From positions 1 to 34,804 of the forward strand of contig JAGKWW010000030.1 in assembly GCA_021151665.1 (NCBI GenBank): DNA of 34,804 bases, given 5' to 3'. This stretch comes from Flavobacteriaceae bacterium (lineage in GTDB: Bacteria > Bacteroidota > Bacteroidia > Flavobacteriales > Flavobacteriaceae). Positions 33,601 to 34,804 of the stretch are shown one piece after another. The notes beneath the pieces were generated by a model. The model made no database searches. It saw nothing but the letters and a program-made list of their open reading frames with translations, and had not been told where the DNA came from. The position numbers and the translations under genes were made by a program. The number at the start of each line of letters is the position of its first letter. Within the stretch, counting starts at the first letter, position 1.

Positions 33601-34671
33601 GTTTTGATAACCCCCGTAAGCAAGATTCGTACTCCCGGCTGTCCCGCTTAGATAAATATTTCCGGCAGAATCTGTGCTCAGGGACCGGTAAAAATTAACT
33701 TCGCTACCTGCTCCACCATAGTAGGTAGACCATAATATCTGACCATCCGAATCTAGTTTTCGCAGATATAAATCTGTGGAACCCATATAATTATTATTAT
33801 AACCATTTTGGGCAATGCCACTGGCACAGAAAGTTTCGCCTGTAAAATAAAGATTGGAATTGTTGTCTTCAATCATAGATCTTATCGCTGTTATTCCGTC
33901 TCCGGTTGGCGCAACAGAGGCCCATACCACTTCCGGGTCAATACGAAATCTTTCGTTTTCAGGAAAGCTGCCCTTAAAGCCGAAGCTGCCATTTTCAAGC
34001 GTTATGAATTCGGTAGCTATTTCTTTACCACTGTCGCTAAAGCTTTTTGGCGCATGTTCGGTTACACTCCCAAGCCTTGTGTCTATTTTTAATTGTCCCG
34101 ATGGTAGCAGTAGCGCTTTATCTGCCCCGGTTATTGTGAAACGTATCGCTGAAGGATCAGCTCCCGGATGAACAATAAAGTCGTACTCAAAGAACTGGCC
34201 TTTAGAATATAATACCCAGTCGATTCCCGGATACACGTTCTTATATGTGATTTTACGATAACTCTTCACGCCAAGAATACCCTGCGGGCAATGCGCCATA
34301 TAGAAATTTTCGGTATAAGTCGCTACCGAATCCTTTATGACTATAGGATGTGGGTTGCTACCCACAAGCTGAAAGGTAAAGCGATGAGCAGAAAAATCAC
34401 CCTTTTCGCGTGTTTGCGGCCTCTTGTGGTTCACTTTTTTTGTTTGTTCCTGTTTATCCTTGGTAAACTGATAAAAGATAGAATTTGCAGTAAAGTAAAG
34501 CCCTGCGCCGCCACTATGTGCAGTGTACAATACATCGGGCCGGATGGTGCCATCCTGGTCTGCAACCTGGCCCTTATTCTCAATAAACAAAAAGCCATTT
34601 TCACGGTGTGCCGGGATTTGGGCGTTTGCACTAAAATTTATAAGAAGTAATAGCAAAAGTAATTTTTTCAT
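30679..34671 (-). CDS. T9SS-secreted DUF7948 / beta-propeller (SBBP) / Ig-like repeat protein
   Basis: From ATG 34669-34671 the protein is 1330 aa, starting MKKLLLLLLLINFSANA-Q, a signal peptide. The next part (FLFIENKGQVADQDG..., about 34600-33930) matches the N-terminal domain called DUF7948. SBBP-type propeller repeats follow, such as ILWSTYYGGAGSE, RLWATYYGGSAIE and RLWSRYFGGPGYE (about 33900-32720). Eight Ig-like modules (about 32700-30950) come next, each ending near YYVSQTxNGCES. The C-terminus is a type A T9SS sorting domain (YYYPNPVTEKL ... VYNMLGQEV ... GVYIIDA ... FRIIKQ). It should cross the outer membrane through T9SS and be attached to or released from the surface, as adhesin or matrix. 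A TTG start at 34716 would fall in the promoter. Confidence 0.92.
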   Translation of the reverse strand: MKKLLLLLLLINFSANAQIPAHRENGFLFIENKGQVADQDGTIRPDVLYTAHSGGAGLYFTANSIFYQFTKDKQEQTKKVNHKRPQTREKGDFSAHRFTFQLVGSNPHPIVIKDSVATYTENFYMAHCPQGILGVKSYRKITYKNVYPGIDWVLYSKGQFFEYDFIVHPGADPSAIRFTITGADKALLLPSGQLKIDTRLGSVTEHAPKSFSDSGKEIATEFITLENGSFGFKGSFPENERFRIDPEVVWASVAPTGDGITAIRSMIEDNNSNLYFTGETFCASGIAQNGYNNNYMGSTDLYLRKLDSDGQILWSTYYGGAGSEVNFYRSLSTDSAGNIYLSGTAGSTNLAYGGYQNQPNGYGDTLLVKFSATGVRLWATYYGGSAIENYCVTLTDNNDNVYIVGQTTSGDLPSGASVFRGDQDCFVVKFNAQGNRLWSRYFGGPGYEWFRDAVLDNAGNLIICGLTSSTTYIDSAQPTVPADIDYVGFLAKFDSNGGVLWSKYLSDWPFTMACDSNNNIYYCNVLFSEDLLDIKKFDANGNQVYFEDTIFPQNFHSLAVANDHVYLYAQSFSSNTNISAVGPTYVAPGVPPVYPYTLYKLSLSGEHRWKWTTYTGNITFCTGAGGNIYLSTLSYSNEISRIGIIKVHDPNCNSPLPSVFSQSFCTGTTAAALSANGTNLKWYDSNNNLITPETVLSQDNYYVSQTVNGCESEKKDMFVTIYPVTPLPVAQAQSFCGTKKISNIVISGSNIKWYGNAQMGYLLSADTILTTGTYYATQTLNGCESLPLAVEITVTTTPPPSVPPFYSCTPATFGDIPVTISNLQYYTTLVGGTPLPLTTPIDNNGVYYVTQTINGCESARTSCTVKAYNLQPPTGQSSQVLCQYKTLNDVLLYSQYNRRFYNTPTGGTPLPGTTVLFASGTYYVSQATGSPANCESSRIPVTITVQPLPAAPTAPAAQTVCEGANITDLVAEGTNLTWYRDNYQISIYEQLYTGVYQVRQNVNGCPGGFRNVQVTVTTTAIPTVPGGTYSACPGATVAALPATGSNLKWYSSATATTALASTDLLATGTYYVSQTLNGCESQRVPKMVNVTNVALPQAPATQTFCAGATIANLSATGQNKKWYTATSGGTALAGGTLLQSGTYYVSQTPGSCESFRVPVAVTVNTVDPPTGQSIQIVETMPDEQPTIASLQASGQQVTWYASAANALSGTNPLPLTTIIISGSTYYAMQTNGNCRSASPLAVMVTIVLSRNDVSTIEFYYYPNPVTEKLTLWARRIIARVTVYNMLGQEVLQITPEATETSLNFSGLADGVYIIDAASENMVKRFRIIKQ
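30950..32710 (-). repeat. Eight tandem Ig-like modules inside the T9SS protein
   Basis: Each module of about 65-75 residues has an opening Cys (FCTGTTAAALSANG, FCAGATIANLSATG, ACPGATVAALPATG), a central NLKWY-type strand, and a closing TYYVSQTxNGCES. The fifth and eighth are the most diverged. The DNA copies are not identical, so they are old. Confidence 0.8.
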
Positions 34672-34689
34672 AATCGATGGTTCTGACTG

Positions 34690-34716
34690 CAAATATATTG
34701 AGTCATTCCGTATCAA
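34690..34716 (-). promoter_or_regulatory. Bacteroidota-type promoter of the T9SS protein gene
   Basis: On the minus strand, TTG (34714-34716), a 16-bp spacer and TATATTTG (34690-34697) match TTG/TAnnTTTG. The start site falls near 34684, about 13 bases before ATG 34671. The spacer is slightly shorter than usual. This decides against the longer ORF. Confidence 0.6.
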
Positions 34717-34804
34717 ATTAATTGTTAATAAAAAAAAGCGATATAGTGTTTTTTTGTAGTCTATTTAGATAAATTTGTGATAACTAAAAAAATTACTATT
34801 TAAT

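Overview
The window is about 34.8 kb of a Bacteroidota chromosome, most likely Flavobacteriaceae. Supporting evidence: a type IX secretion (T9SS) type A C-terminal sorting domain on the last protein, promoters of the TTG/TAnnTTTG class, an RND-TolC fusion efflux pump with a Cys-rich small protein at its head, and roughly mid-40s %GC by eye. There are no tRNAs, rRNAs, insertion sequences, phage genes or CRISPR arrays. Gene order is compact.

Layout. (1) 1-468: the 3' end of a beta-propeller-like protein. (2) 471-4187 (minus): a 1238-aa outer-membrane protein with a lipobox, a calcineurin-like phosphoesterase, a middle segment resembling the catalytic core of Fam20C/HipA-like atypical kinases, and a C-terminal beta-barrel. 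(3) 4212-5399: an HD phosphohydrolase fused to a PycTM (Pycsar-effector-like) membrane domain, with no nucleotide cyclase beside it. (4) 5400-8168 (minus): a GAF-domain protein and a small unknown protein. (5) 8340-9710: a DnaQ-type exonuclease fused to a GIY-YIG nuclease. (6) 9884-11005: an unknown secreted protein followed by a strong terminator.

(7) 11158-17196: a heavy-metal efflux operon. It has a DUF6660-like Cys-rich small exported protein, a CzcA-type RND pump fused to its own TolC-like outer-membrane factor through an internal signal-peptide-like segment, and a CzcB-type adaptor with a His-rich insert.

(8) 17316-30254: the most interesting block. A histidine kinase with two TM helices and almost no periplasmic loop, and a sigma-54-type response regulator, are divergent from an eight-part-or-fewer exporter operon of seven genes: HlyD/MacA-like adaptor, small secreted protein, S41 peptidase-like protein, ATPase, two paralogous FtsX-type permeases and TolC. 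The divergent intergenic region holds three half-sites (CGGACA/TGTCCG) arranged as two overlapping palindromes about 65-90 bp upstream of a TGGCAC...TTGT motif. I read this as a signal-inducible tripartite export or envelope-defence module, organised like the BceRS-BceAB systems of Firmicutes but adapted to a double membrane and to sigma-54 control. The substrate and signal are unknown.

(9) 30255-30678 is an intergenic region with a strong minus-strand terminator. (10) 30679-34671 (minus) encodes a 1330-aa T9SS-secreted, repeat-rich protein with its own promoter. Start sites differ from the longest ORF for several genes, and the reason is given in each entry.
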